This document shows positions 12,094 to 23,250 of a DNA stretch of 64,000 nt, piece by piece. How positions within the stretch are numbered: the stretch's first letter is position 1; each line of letters begins with the position of its first letter. A program made the translations under genes and the position numbers. The DNA comes from Ctenosaura bakeri (Eukaryota; Chordata; Lepidosauria; Squamata; Iguanidae), in contig CAOLHI010001309.1 in the NCBI GenBank assembly GCA_948474755.1, positions 530,337-594,336 on the forward strand, given 5' to 3'. Under the pieces are notes generated by a model. It was given only the letters and a program-made list of their open reading frames with translations, was not told where the DNA came from and made no database searches.

Positions 12094-12263
12094 CTGGTAT
12101 ATTTCTATAGGCTTTGTTTCCATGTTCAGATCCCAAACTTTGACAGTGAGATAATCTCTTGCTAACATATATCGTCCACTGTGGCTGAATTTGACATCTG
12201 ACACAGAAGAAATAATTTCAGAAAAAAATGAGCGGCTACTGGGGTCTTCTGGTTCTTCAAAAA
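12094..12263 (-). CDS. PPP2R2C: PPP2R2C coding exon D (170 nt)
   Basis: The minus-strand acceptor CTACCAG ends at 12264 and the donor GTATTTG starts at 12093. Joined to exon C it reads [20 protein letters not shown], then [20 protein letters not shown] and [17 protein letters not shown]. The open frame runs past the acceptor into the intron, so a simple ORF over-calls this exon. The intron immediately upstream holds a GA-rich simple repeat about 20 bp from the acceptor. Differences from the mammalian gamma protein as I know it are few (ARDY for [14 protein letters not shown] for MEARPIETYQ). Confidence 0.96.
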
Positions 12264-12283
12264 CTGGTAGAGCCAAGAGATTA

Positions 12284-12322
12284 AGAGAGAGAGAGAGAGA
12301 CAGAGAGAGAGACAGAGACAGA
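12284..12322. repeat. GA-rich simple repeat
   Basis: An AG/GA dinucleotide run with a few CAGA interruptions, about 20 bp upstream (in gene sense) of the exon D acceptor. Read on the gene strand it is a TC-rich tract, so it extends the polypyrimidine region before that acceptor. Confidence 0.9.
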
Positions 12323-13849
12323 TAAAGGTTTATGACTATTAAGAAATATTTAACAGCATGTCTATATAACAACCCTTTATATTTCCTTTATTTTACTGTG
12401 ATAATTTCAAATTAATTAAAAGCATTAGATTTTGTTCTTGGCACTCTCCTCTTATCTCTATACATACATGCCATCTGTGGAAAACCACATCAAACACCAT
12501 TTCAATACCACTGGTAGAATGATGGCAACCTGCTCAGCTTCTGTACCACAAAACTTTCTCTTCCCCTCTCATCCCACATCTCCAATTGCCCCTTTGATAT
12601 TTCTGATGACTGCTACATGGTTATCTTAAATTCATTGTGTCCAACACTGAACTTTTCAATTTTTCTCCCAAGCATTTCTCTTCTCTTGTTCTTGTATGTT
12701 TGCTCGTTAATTTCACTAGCTACATAACGACAACATTTATTTGTGAATTTATTTTTATCCCACCTTTTTGTCAAGAACCTCACAGAAGTATATGTTGTTC
12801 TCCTGCCACTCATTTTTTTCCTCACAACAATTGGGAGAGGTATGTAAACTCTCCTTCACAAAGTAGCATCTTGCCCAAGGTAAGTAACCTAGCAAGCTTT
12901 GCAGCTGATGGGAGATGACTTATATATATCATCAATAAGATCATTTTCCCCCTAAAATCCAGTTAATCATATTCCTTAATTACAAAATTGAAACAACACA
13001 CATTTCTGAATTAGAAATCTTGTCCTCACCATATGGCTAAAATTGTCATCTGTTATTGTTGTTACTATTATTCATCAATTATTTACTAATATCACTAAGT
13101 GTAAATGAAACTATTTGGGTGAGGTGATCATAGAGGTGTACAGATCACAGAGGTGATCCTAGCCAACCAGGTTTCATAAAGTAAACACTTACACAAACTT
13201 TCAGTAATGATCTTCTTCCAGATCTTGTTGGTGAGGGTTAGATTCTGATAAAGATTTTTTTGAAATGCCACCTTAATGGTTCCTTCTTACTGATCAGAAT
13301 ATTTTACACAGGTATTCATTTTTTAAAAATTAACATGTGAAGTAATGCTGCTTCAGCTGTAGCACAACTCGAAGTTTTCATTCACTATGGTACTCACCTT
13401 GTATGTCACACTGACAGCAATTTACAATTTTAAGTACAATCTATACATAGTTATCCTGTTTTTCCTTTTTTAAACTTTGGGAAAGAGGAACACAGATTTT
13501 GGAAAAAATGTTTCAGAAATGCACATGTTTCAGAAACTGGAATATTACCTGCTGGCTTCTTTAAGGATATTAGTATTGTGGGGGTCCATCCCACCAAAGT
13601 CACAACTGCCACACCCCCTTGGTGTGGCTTCTGAAAGCCCACTCCTAGGCCCCAGGGGCCTCACCCCCATGGCCCTTCTGAGGGGCCCCAGCTCCCCAGC
13701 CCCAAGGTTCCTGCCCTGCCTTCCCAGGGGTCCATTTTGTTTGTATCCCCGTAGAGCAGCCCTTTTTTCTGCATCTCCAGAGAGTGGCCATTTTATGTGT
13801 ATCTCTGACAGAGTACTCATGGCAGGTAGGCTGAATCCTTTGTGCATTC
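12323..13849. other. Intron sequence, unassigned, with a GC-rich patch
   Basis: Mostly AT-rich unique-looking intron. From about 13580 to 13740 the base composition rises sharply (CCCC and GGGG runs), unlike either side. Open frames cross the patch on both strands, but nothing recognisable is encoded. It may be the eroded end of the Polinton block that follows or a separate insertion. Confidence 0.4.
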
Positions 13850-13927
13850 AGCCTCCACCCTCCACTCCTAGGAGCATGTTTCTAGAATAGCATCATTTGT
13901 GATAGTTTGTCATCAGTATCCCATTCA

Positions 13928-14624
13928 GCCCCCCACACATAATACGGCTATATGGACTCCAGTTCCTTGTCCAGAGCCTTATACAACCATTTTAACTTTA
14001 TACATTCATTTTGGAGATCATGAAGATGCTGTCAAAGGAGACACAATGCCAAATTTGAAAACAGAAGAATATACAGACACTGTTCCATGAAGTTTTGATA
14101 ATACAGAAGCCGAGCATAGGGGTCTTGAACTGATTGAAGAAGAAGTATTGGTCACTCTTGAAGATGTGCACGGACTTTATCCATTTGTGACTAAGTTAGT
14201 GATCAATCTGCAGTTGTTTGGTCCACTGGAAGATTTTAGGCATCATACTGAAGACTGGATTATTACATGTCAACCTGGTTCTGTTCTAGCAGATATCAAC
14301 ACATCCTCAGACAGCAGTTATGGGGAAGGCGAACCTGAGTATGAGTCAATGACTCCAGGAAAATTTCAGAAAGATGAAGAGAAGCCCATCAATGAAGAAA
14401 CAGTTCCTTGTCTTCCATGTAAGTATCTGAATAACAGGTCTATTCATCTGATATTGTGTGTGTGTATGCACACATTACTACAAAAGATGGGTATTTTCTT
14501 TTCTTTTGTTACAGAAGAAGGAGGATACCGCCAATGATGATTCTGTAGATTTAAAGTGCTGCCTTACTCGTGCTTGTGTAAATGTGATAAAACCTGAAAA
14601 AAACAATGTTTCATGTGCAGAAAC
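13928..14624 (+). pseudogene. Polinton-region acidic ORF with a possible short intron
   Basis: Unrecognised coding-like sequence upstream of the minor capsid block. The first frame (about 13899-14090) and the next (from about 14110, through ELIEEEVLVTLEDVHG and PGSVLADINTSSDSS) are acidic, with long runs free of stops. At 14419 a consensus donor GTAAGT is followed 96 nt later by a pyrimidine-rich acceptor (TTTTGTTACAG, ending 14514). Splicing would join ETVPCLP to KKEDTANDD and continue to KPEKNNVSC. It could be the N-terminal part of the minor capsid protein or a separate gene. No function is claimed. Confidence 0.4.
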
Positions 14625-15009
14625 ACATAAATAAAATACAGAGTCTGACCCTCCATCCCCACTGTCTTTCTGCCTGTGAAGAATTGGCTCATATATTGAG
14701 AGTTCCTCTAGAAAAGTTGGTAGAAAAATTAGTCCACTACACCGATGGTACAAGGGACCTCAACTCTCTATATGTGTACATAGATACTATTAAACTTCAG
14801 AAAGCGGGAGATTTTTATATGCCCCTCTGAAGTTGTGTGGCAATGTGTGGGAAAATGCGTTCATCACCATTACATACGACAAGTCTCACTATGTGCCTGT
14901 CAACATGCATCATATTGGCACCATTAGTATTGAAATAAAGATAAATCAGAATCAACACATACAATTCTGTTTAAGCAAGATAACTGTGAGGTTGCATATT
15001 CAGCCCTGA
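14625..15009 (+). pseudogene. Polinton minor capsid (penton-like) protein, C-terminal remnant
   Basis: One frame reads SLYVYIDTIKLQKAGDFYMP and ends at 14828-14830. A frameshift at that point leads into a second frame that reads ITITYDKSHYVPVNMHHIG and TISIEIKIN, and closes TVRLHIQP with a stop at 15007-15009. The order (a SLYVY-D strand, a YVPV turn, an IEI-I-N strand, a final V-LH strand at the very C-terminus) is the pattern I know from the penton-like minor capsid protein of vertebrate Polintons. The N-terminal domain is not confidently seen. It stands directly upstream of the pX-like and major capsid frames. Confidence 0.6.
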
Positions 15010-15059
15010 AGAGGGTGGGCATAAAAATTAAGCATAATCATGTTAAAAGATTAGGGAGA

Positions 15060-15286
15060 CATGGAGGCAAACAAGGACTATTACAAGAGATAGAGTAAAG
15101 GCAGTCTCCCTGGCTTTTGTGAGGAAGCTGTTCTGTATGGAATGGAACTTGGGGGGTATATTTCATGGACTTTTTTTGAAAGGCGTTTCCTTTTCTGAGA
15201 GAGGACTGGAATTTATTAAACAGCATGTCAAAATATTCTTGCACAATATTGTGGGAGATGTGGTGGGGCATGTGATCAAAAAATGA
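15060..15286 (+). pseudogene. Polinton pX-like small basic/hydrophobic peptide
   Basis: Between the minor and major capsid frames lies a short frame with a Gly-rich hydrophobic start (GGIFHGLFLKG at about 15152-15184), an amphipathic helix (SERGLEFIKQHVK), and an end VVGDVVGHVIKK-like before the stop at 15284-15286. The segment upstream of 15150 is in another frame. Size, amphipathic character and position match the small pX/pVI-like peptide encoded next to the capsid genes in Polintons and adenoviruses. This is inference from pattern and context. Confidence 0.5.
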
Positions 15287-15473
15287 ATTCCCATAAAGGT
15301 TTAGGTATCATAATAAAGGTACTTCATAATAAAGGAAGGTGTTAAGTGAAGATGGAATCAACAGTATCACAGTCCTTCAGAGCATTTTAAAATGATGAGA
15401 GTAGGGTCCCCAAAACTTCAGAAGGAGAGGCAAAGAAAGAAGAGAAAGCGGATGAAAAGAGGCATATTTTAAA

Positions 15474-16663
15474 ATGGCATTTATTCATGGGGCCTCCATG
15501 TAATGTGTGAAATCTGAAATGGATCTCTTTCAATTATCATCTATAAAGGCCAGCATCAAAAGCAGTATGTATGTCAAGATACCAACTCTTTCTGCTCTAT
15601 CTCCCAGTGGCCCCCCTGATTTTCACATCATGAGAAACAGTGAAGATTACATACATCTAAACAATATTCTCCTGTACCTGAATTGTAAAGTAAAGTAAAA
15701 AAAAAGAAAAGAAAAGAATGATACAGACATTGGTGATGCTGCCAAAGTAGCCTTAATCAATGCTGCTATCAGCTCCTTTTAGTCATCTGGATGTCACTTT
15801 GGGTGACTGACTGGTCAGCCAAAATCACAACTGCTATCCTTACAATGCTATGCTAGAACTGATTTTGACATCCTGAGCAGTCAGTTCACGTCAGGAGGGT
15901 TTTATAAAGACATAGTCACAGTGGTGGAGCAAACTGCTTTTACAGTGATTGGAAATGGGGGAGTTCAAATTTAGAGCAGGCCAAACTGCAAGGAGTTGGA
16001 AATGAATTTAATTAGACTTCTGCACAGCCACTTGCTTTTTCAGGAGAAACTGCTCCTGAATGAGGTAGATGTGAAAATTAAATTCACCCACAGAAAAGAC
16101 ACTTACTGTCTGATGGGTGGCAATGCCAATGAGAATTACAACGTGAGTATTTTAAACACATCCCTCTTTGTAAAAAGGGTGAAAGTGGTCCTTGGTGTTC
16201 CTTTGGGGAACTTGGAAGTGCTTTTAACATCCAAGGCTAAGTACTCCATCAAATGCATGGGAGTGAAAATATCCCACATTTCAAGCAGGCAGCTTAGTGT
16301 GCAACCAGGAAAACCTGTTTTAGAAGTTTCCTAGGAAGCTGGTGATTGGGTTCATTGACTAAACACTTCCAACCAGGCTTCATACAGATACATTGTGTAA
16401 GGGAATACATGCAGCTGATGAAAATGAGGGGGAAGAAATAAAGGTTCATTCCCTTTTATTTAGCCATAATGAATTTAACAATGCCAATGCCTTATTTGCT
16501 TTTGACTGGACACCTGATCATAGTTGTGCTGACCATAGTTGTGCTGACCACTATAGGAAATCTCAGAGCTGAGATCCATTTTGGCCAGCCCTTGCCCATG
16601 ACAATTAACATGACCTTGTATGGTGTGTTTAATAATATGATTGAAATCAGCCACAGCAGCTGA
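15474..16663 (+). pseudogene. Polinton major capsid protein, degraded
   Basis: The start ATG at 15474 is followed by an in-frame stop and then KSEMDLFQ. The next recognisable piece is EDYIHLNNILLYLNCKV (about 15643-15693), then, in another frame, SHLDVTLGD near 15780-15806 and a Tyr-rich stretch just after. LLFQEKLLLNEVDVKIKF (about 16033-16085) and NVSILNTSLFVKRVKVVLGV (about 16140-16200) come next. The last conserved strand, TLYGVFNNMIEISHSS, ends at the stop 16661-16663. This is the sequence of blocks in the double jelly-roll capsid protein of vertebrate Polintons (often annotated F54H12.2-like). At about 400 codons with several stops and frame changes it is shorter than the family norm and non-functional. 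Confidence 0.72.
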
Positions 16664-16686
16664 ATGCTCTTTGATTGTATGTGAAG

Positions 16687-17049
16687 ATGAACACTGTGCA
16701 ACTGCTGGAATTACTATCCAGGGACACCACCATTTTGGCTGGCTACACCTGTGACTTGCTCCAAGGGGAATCATAACTAAAAGACCCTCTGTGTTAGTCA
16801 TAAGTGTCCATTCCCACACTTTACTAGGAGTACATTGGATAGCTATCTACTTCCCATCTGATGGACTCAGGAAATTTTTTTATTTACAGACATTCTCCTG
16901 ACGGCCTGTTCATTCCTAAAGCCATTAAAAATTCTGTATTGTCCCAGAGCAGGACACCATCTTCCAGGAGAAGTACATGCAGCATCCTTTGGCAATCAGT
17001 TGTGGCTATCACTGCATATTCTTTTAAAAGAGTCACACTAAGGGTCTAA
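16687..17049 (+). pseudogene. Polinton adenain-type cysteine protease, degraded
   Basis: It begins MNTVQLLELLSRDTT at 16687, only 24 bp after the capsid stop. It later shows the His-Trp of the active site (HWIAIYFPSDGL) at 16833-16868 and, in another frame, the catalytic Cys region (SCGYHCIFF) at about 16998-17024. His-Trp followed by a C-terminal Cys-Gly-Tyr is the layout of adenovirus and Polinton maturation proteases. Several stops and at least one frame change separate the blocks. Short open stretches continue to about 17770 but are not recognised. Confidence 0.65.
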
Positions 17050-17884
17050 CATATACCCAGATGTTAAAGCTGTACTCTGCTTCAAAAAAATGATCAAATG
17101 GTCATAAACCTATGTCAGGGCAGAAAACACAACAAATATAATGCTTCCAGCTTGTATTTATTCGGTTAATTGATTATTATTAATACAATTACAGATGCTT
17201 ATTACACTGCAGAAGACATGTCTGGACATGTTGAAACAAGCTACTGTGTTGTTTTCTGGGAAGGAACCAGAGGAGTCTATGAGGAGGGAAGAGCTTTACT
17301 TTAGCTAAGCCAAAATAGTTTCCAAGCTCTTCAAATTCATCATAATTTTTGGAATGTCTAAGGGGTATGATTTTGTTTTGTTGACAAAAGTGTATCAACT
17401 GGGGAAATCATAATAATGAATCTGTTCCTTGGGCCATGACCTGTAATAGAGGCAGACGGCATTAGCATGCCTCCAAGGAGCGTGTCTCTTATGACAAGAA
17501 CCTCTGGAAATCAAGCCTCTGCAAGACAACAAAGGTAAGCATCTGTTTTGATCATGTATGTCCACATATATCCCAATATATCTGATCTCAAATCTATGTG
17601 ATTTCAAGAACTGTGTCTTCCTCTGGGTAGTGTTGTACAGTTGTACAGATACCCAAGGAGATTCCAGTCATCAGACCATAGTCAATCAGGTTATAGCAGA
17701 GAGGACAGCTATGCCAATAACACCTGTTAAATTCAAAGGCCACATTCTTATATCTATGATGGTGTAACTATCCAGAAAAGAAAAGCAGATCTTGACATCT
17801 CTGCCTTTTAAGGAATGATAGATCTGGATATTTTCTGTGTTCAATGTATGACAAACAATGGATCAAAGCAGTTGAAAATCTTTT

Positions 17885-18480
17885 AACCTGTGATAACTGA
17901 AGCCCCTGTCAGAGCTGCTGATGACAAGCAGCAGCTGTTGGTCCCTGTGGCTCTGGATGGAGATGAGTCCTGCAGCTCAAGAGCTCCCCCTGCTCCCATG
18001 GACCAAGGCATGGACGTCCCTCTGCCTGCTCCTTTAGAGCAACAGGGATCTGATTCTGAAGAGGCTCTGGAGCCTGGTTCAATAAGCTCCCAATCAAGGT
18101 GAAGACTCAAGAGGGCTGTGCAAAGGGAGGCTTCCTTGGCTAAGTTTAAGAAGCGGTGACCAGACATACCTGTGCCTGGGGCTATATAACTGCCTGCCTA
18201 GGAGCTTCCCTTTGCTTGTGGCAAACTTCTTACAAGCTCTCCTCTTGCCTGTACCTTGCTTCCAGTACCTGGTTCCTGATACCTTGAACTGATCTCTGGA
18301 CTCTTGATCCTTGGCTTTGGAACTCTGACTACGGCTTTGCTTGGCACTCCAGTAAATGAACTTCCTTGAGTAAGTGCTTGCTTGTCTCCTCCTGGCTGGA
18401 CTTTGCTGGCTCTCCCACTCTCTTCTCCGGGCTGGCTTGCCGCCCAGGTCTCTAACCTTGACATAACCCGTGGCAATCAT
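17885..18480 (+). repeat. LTR-like block, possibly a Gypsy-type 3' end
   Basis: The first 220 bp read as an acidic, Pro/Ser-rich frame that turns basic and stops (ending SSQSR at 18102), like the tail of a retrotransposon polyprotein. A TATA box (GGCTATATAAC) lies at about 18180, followed by a Cys/Leu-codon-rich, pyrimidine-rich stretch to about 18470. This resembles a pol tail followed by U3-R-U5. No matching second LTR and no target duplication were found, so the boundaries are approximate. Confidence 0.35.
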
Positions 18481-18785
18481 CAATGGAAGGAATGGCTATG
18501 GACTGTGGTTGTAAAAACCAAAAGTTGCACATTTGCAGGCCAAGTCCCACTAAAGTGAAGTCTATAGCAACCACTCTGCCTTTAACTTTTTCCTTTTCAT
18601 CACACATGAAGCATTCCCTTTTAGTGATTGCTATAAGCATTCCCTTTTAGTGATTGCTGGTATCTATACCTGGTTCAGGTCTTTTCATAATTTTAAGATC
18701 CTGCTTACAATACTATGCCATTTCTTCTTATAAATTAAAAGTCTTGTTCTTGTTCTGGTCATACCATTTTAAAAATTCTGTCCTT
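18481..18785. other. Intron sequence with a short tandem duplication
   Basis: Unassigned sequence. A unit of about 24 nt (AAGCATTCCCTTTTAGTGAT...) occurs twice in a row at about 18609-18658. Nothing else is recognised. Confidence 0.5.
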
Positions 18786-18799
18786 TCTCCACACAAATG

Positions 18800-19440
18800 A
18801 TTCTAGATGAGATAAAAAGGTTGAGAGAAAACTCTATTTCACTGAGAACTAATGTTAATGGTGATATGAAAGAGGTACAAACCTCTCCGGAAATGAAACA
18901 GTCAAATGACAGAATGGATACTTTGGGGGGAAAGGTGCAGAAACTGGAGGCAACTACCTAACAAATAGAGCATGACCAATAAAAGAATTTGGATGCAATG
19001 TTGGAAATGCGGGTATGTAAAAGGAGCTTGAGAATAAGGGATTTGCCTCAAAAGCAAAATGAGGACTCTCAGGCAAGAGTCTGTGAAATGTTGGCTGACT
19101 TTTTGAAAATGAAAAGAAAGCAATTTTCTGGACAGTTAGACAAGGTCTTCATACTGGATCTGCAAACAGTTGGACAAAGTAATCCTTCATTGTTTACTTT
19201 GTGAGGTACAGCATACAGGACCAGGTGCTACAGAATGTTTCACAAATGAATTTCAAGCAGATGGGAAAGAAATAATGTTTTTTAAAGACCTTCCTACCAG
19301 AATACTGAAGAAATGGAGGGACTATGCCTTCCTGACCAACAAATGAAACCAACACACAATACCCTTTAGATGGGGAAATTTGGAAGGGGTGATTTTAAGA
19401 TATAGACAAAAGAAGTAAATTCTAAACATGATTGAGAAAG
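18800..19440 (+). pseudogene. L1 ORF1 (RNA-binding protein), degraded
   Basis: The coiled-coil region (IKRLRENSISLRTNVNG) runs near 18813-18863, with the RRM-like middle at about 18989-19200 (KRSLRIRDLPQKQNEDSQAR). The C-terminal domain reads FKDLPTRILKKWRDYAFL (about 19280-19335) and IPFRWGNLEGVILRYRQK near 19360-19413. This order matches L1 ORF1p, the trimeric nucleic-acid chaperone. Stops interrupt every block. Confidence 0.7.
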
Positions 19441-22285
19441 CAAGAGTGTTCTTGCTAAAATTTGAAAAGATCTAGTTGGAGAAGATCTCAAGGGACAAGA
19501 AGATCAAGGAAGAGAAGAAACAAATGGAAAAGAAAATTCAAAGATATCTGAACAGACCTCTGGGGTTCAAGTTGATGAAGCAGGAAAAGGGGTTTCATCC
19601 AGGTGACTGTGGATATAGAATTAGAAGAAGAGATGTGAAAATGGCTCTGAAATTTCTAATGTGGAATGTTAAAGGTTTTAATTTTGTGGGAAAAAGAAGA
19701 ACTTTTCATTATTTACAGAAATTAAAGTTAGAACTTATAAGCCTGCAAGAAACTCTCATTAGGGAAAAAGACAACAAATTCTTGACAAATGTTAGACTAG
19801 GAAAAGAATTATCTTCATCATTTGAAAATGAGAAAAGAGGTGTGGTGATTTATGCCTATGCTAAATAAAGTGAGAGGTTTTTTAAAAGAAATTTACAAAA
19901 GATTTAAGAATTTCAGTGTGACAAATGGCTATTTATTGGAAATTTCAACTGACAGACTATTAAAAAAGAAATGGAAAAAAGAAGTAATGGAAATATTTTG
20001 AATTGATGGATTGCTTAGAAGTAGCTGGTCCTTGGGGAATGGAATATGACCAGTCAAAAGAATACATATTTTGGGCAGAAAGCCATAAGCCTTTTTCTAA
20101 GATTGATATGTTTTTAATGTCTAAGTCACTGACTACCTTAATTAAGGATATGGAGACTCTACTGAAAACTTTCTCAGATCACAATCCAGTGCTATTGACT
20201 ATAAAACAATAGAAACAATGCTTTAGTTGGAGACTGAATGAAGAGCTAGTCAGAAATGAAAAGGTCTTGGAGAACACAGGAGTGACTTTAAGAAAAAATT
20301 TTGAGGAAAATTTGAACAACGGTACAGATATTGAAATGGTCTGGGGTGCAAGTAAAGCTATTATGAGGGGCTTCTTTTAAAAAAAAGCTACAAAAAGATA
20401 TCCAAGTTGAAATCAAGACAAAGAAGAAGAAGCTTAAAAGAAACTTTCAGTGAAAGAAATTAAGACATTACAAAAGTAAATGACTTGCAAAATTGAGAGT
20501 AAGATTAAATATGTCCAACAAAACTACTTTGAAAGTACAAGGAAACCAGGAAATTGGTTAGCTTGTATGCTGAAGAAAAAAAGAAAGGAATGTGATTCTT
20601 GAGATAAAGGATAGGAGTCTTAACAACACTTGATAATGGAAAGATAAATTTTTTTAAAAAGTTTTTCACTGTTCAACACAAGGGGGAAAATATCATCAGA
20701 GAAATTAAAACTATATCTACACTTTATCTAGTATTACCAAAGCAAAAAGGAATTAACTTAATGAGAGAATAACAGTAGCAAAACTAGTGGAGGCCCTCAA
20801 AAATGTAAAAGCAGGGAAGGCCGTGGACCCCGATAGCTTTACTGCAAGATATTACACTGCTTTGGAAAATTTTACCTTATCCACAGCTGATAAATTCAAC
20901 CTTCAATTCCAGTAAATTGCTGGAAAGTTGGATTAGCAAGAACATCATGTTAATACCAAAGGATGACCATAATGTCATGGATCCAAAAAACTGCAGACCA
21001 TTCTCACTTTTGAATAATGATTCTAAAATTTTTACATGGATTTTGGCAGAAAGGTTGAAAAAAGTTTTAGATAGTGTGATATATGATTTTTACCAAAATT
21101 ACAACTTAGAAGCAAAACAAGATGTACCTTAGGTATACTGAAATACTTAGAGGTGCATAATGAAAAGTCAGCTGCATTGATTTTTTGATGAAGAAAAGGC
21201 ATTTGATAACATTTCTTGGCCTTTTATGATTGAAGTTTTACAGAAAATAAAGGAAGGACAAAAATTTTTGACTTGGCTTTCAGCAATTTATTCTTATCAA
21301 AGAGCACAGTTTCTGATGAATGGAGAAAAAATGATTTTTGTGAAATACAAAAGGTCACAAGATATTGATGCCCTTTGTCACCATTGCTGTTTATTTTGAT
21401 ATTAGAAGTTCTGAACAATGCAATTAGGCAAGAGGAAAAAAATTAAACATATTAGAACAAGGAAACAAATCAGTAAGTCAAGAGTCTTTGCTGACATTTT
21501 TTATTTTTTTGCAGGACCCCTCAGAATCCATGGCTGAGTTAAAGAAGACCAACATTTTGGGTGTTAGCTGGTTTTAAGTTGAATGAAGATAAAACTGTTA
21601 TGTTAACAAAGAACTTAAAGGAACAGCAAAGGTCTTTAAGTGAAAGAGTGGGATTTAAAATTGTTAGGACAGTGAAATATTTAGGGTTCATCTTTGAAAC
21701 TCAAAGTACAAAATTGTTTCAGAACAATTATGCTACAGTTTGGAATGGCATTAAACAAGATTTAAAACAGTGGTCTAAGCTGAAATTGTCACCACTGGAT
21801 AGAATCTTGGCCATTAAAGTAAACATATTGCTGAAGTTGCTATTTTTGTTCCAGTCTGTATCTGTCATAGTTGATGATGTGCCTTTTAAGCAATGACAAA
21901 AATTTCAAGGTTTTTATGGCAAGGCAAAAAACTAAGGGTAAGAATGAAGGTTTTACAGGGTTTAAACACAGAGGGGTGGGATTAGACTTACAGATTTAAA
22001 GATTTATTACTATGCATCTTATATATTGTTGGATAAAATCTTTTAACTGTGAGAAAATGCAGTCAGAGGGCATTGATATGAGATTTGGATGGCAGATTTG
22101 ACTGTGGTATGATAAGACTAAAGTGAATGTAATTTTAATAACTATTCAGTAAGGTATCAACGGAGTGTGGCTGAAATATAAACAATGAATATGTTTTAAG
22201 ATACCTATCTGGGTTTCGCCTCATGAAAGCCACTTTTCTAGAGAAATTCCACTAAAAGAACAATGAATTAAGTAAAATGTTATGA

Positions 22286-22445
22286 GAGCCAGGGTGGTGT
22301 TGTGGTTTAAGCATTGGACTACGACACTGGAGACCAGGATTTGATGCCCCACTCAGCCATTGAAACCAATGATAGGTTCATCTTAGTGTAAGCCACCTAA
22401 CCCACCTAAAAACTATGTCCTGAGGATCCTAATTATTTTATATCA
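22286..22445 (+). repeat. tRNA-derived squamate SINE
   Basis: The opening GAGCCAGGGTGGTGTTGTGG holds an A-box-like TGG-rich element, and a B-box-like GATTTGATGCCCC follows about 45 nt later, then ACTCAGCCATTGAAA. The same head is found near 51065 and 63404, and in reverse near 40360 and 53830. Confidence 0.7.
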
Positions 22446-23250
22446 AATATAATGAGCCATAGAGATATACTGGATGGACACGGAGGCAGTGGCTATGGAG
22501 ACAGATCAAAAGAGCAGCCTGTTTTCTGTCACACATCCTGGGTAATCTTGCAAATGGCTCAAAGGCCACTTGAATGGATTTTCAGCAGTGATCAGGAGAC
22601 AATAACTATTTGGGAGCAAATAAACAATGCAAAACAGCCTGGAATGTGATACCTTGAGGTATGCATCCCAGGATGAGAAAGTCATCTTGCAGGAAGCTAC
22701 AAGGATGCCTGGCTGTATTTTCTTTGAACTACAAAGCTGAAATCCATCTTCATAAAAATGCAGTCATCTGTTCCCCAGGACATGGGTCAGCTCTATAACT
22801 AGGTCAATTTTCTCATTCTTGTTCTGAGTTCTCCCAGATCCGCAAACCATGAAGCTGGTAAGCTCCCCTCAGCCTCAAAAGGTGTGGCTGAGATCATTTT
22901 CTCCCAGCTGAAGACTTCTGGATTGGTATAGTATTACTCCAAAACCCTTATGTCTCTCTTTAATTTTCACCTCTTTCTAAATTTCTATAGTCTTGTATGC
23001 TTGTTGGAGTGAGTGCAGCTGAGTGATTGTATGGATTTTAACATCTATGCCAATAAAATACTTAAATTTGAACAGTTTATGTGATTTCTGACTGAGCCTG
23101 ACCCCATAAACATTGGGTTAAAGATCCTTAATTACCCTGCCCTCTTTGCATTGCTATAGCAGTGCTCAGAGCTAATTTTCCCCATGAGAGACGATTTTGA
23201 CAGCCTTTGGGAATCCCCTTAAGGGAGCCCCAAGCAAGCAGGGTAACATT
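22286..23250 (+). mobile_element. Insertion inside the L1: SINE plus LTR-like segment
   Basis: L1 coding sequence stops at about 22285 and resumes at about 23252, so this block arrived later. It opens with a tRNA-derived SINE (22286 to about 22445). The rest is non-coding, with AATAAAATA at about 23049. It ends GGGTAACA followed by TTAGG, which faintly resembles the TTATG before the insertion. It could be a solo LTR with a SINE next to it. The boundaries are approximate and no internal coding region is seen. Confidence 0.45.

Larger units (their letters stand above)
13850..17850 (+). mobile_element. Polinton/Maverick remnant (capsid gene block)
   Basis: Across about 4 kb the plus strand carries a series of decayed frames. 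Four resemble the Polinton morphogenesis genes: a minor capsid protein C-terminus, a small basic pX-like peptide, the double jelly-roll major capsid protein, and an adenain-type cysteine protease. Each frame is cut by stops or indels. I see no protein-primed DNA polymerase, integrase or packaging ATPase, and no terminal inverted repeats, so only an internal slice survives or the rest is unrecognisable. Assignment rests on remembered family motifs and gene order; a profile search would settle it. Confidence 0.72.

Noticed and set aside
12264..12372. Extension of exon D upstream as a longer open frame starting MLYRH
   Set aside because: It crosses the splice acceptor and the GA repeat; joining exon C to 12263 keeps the conserved protein, so the extension is intron.
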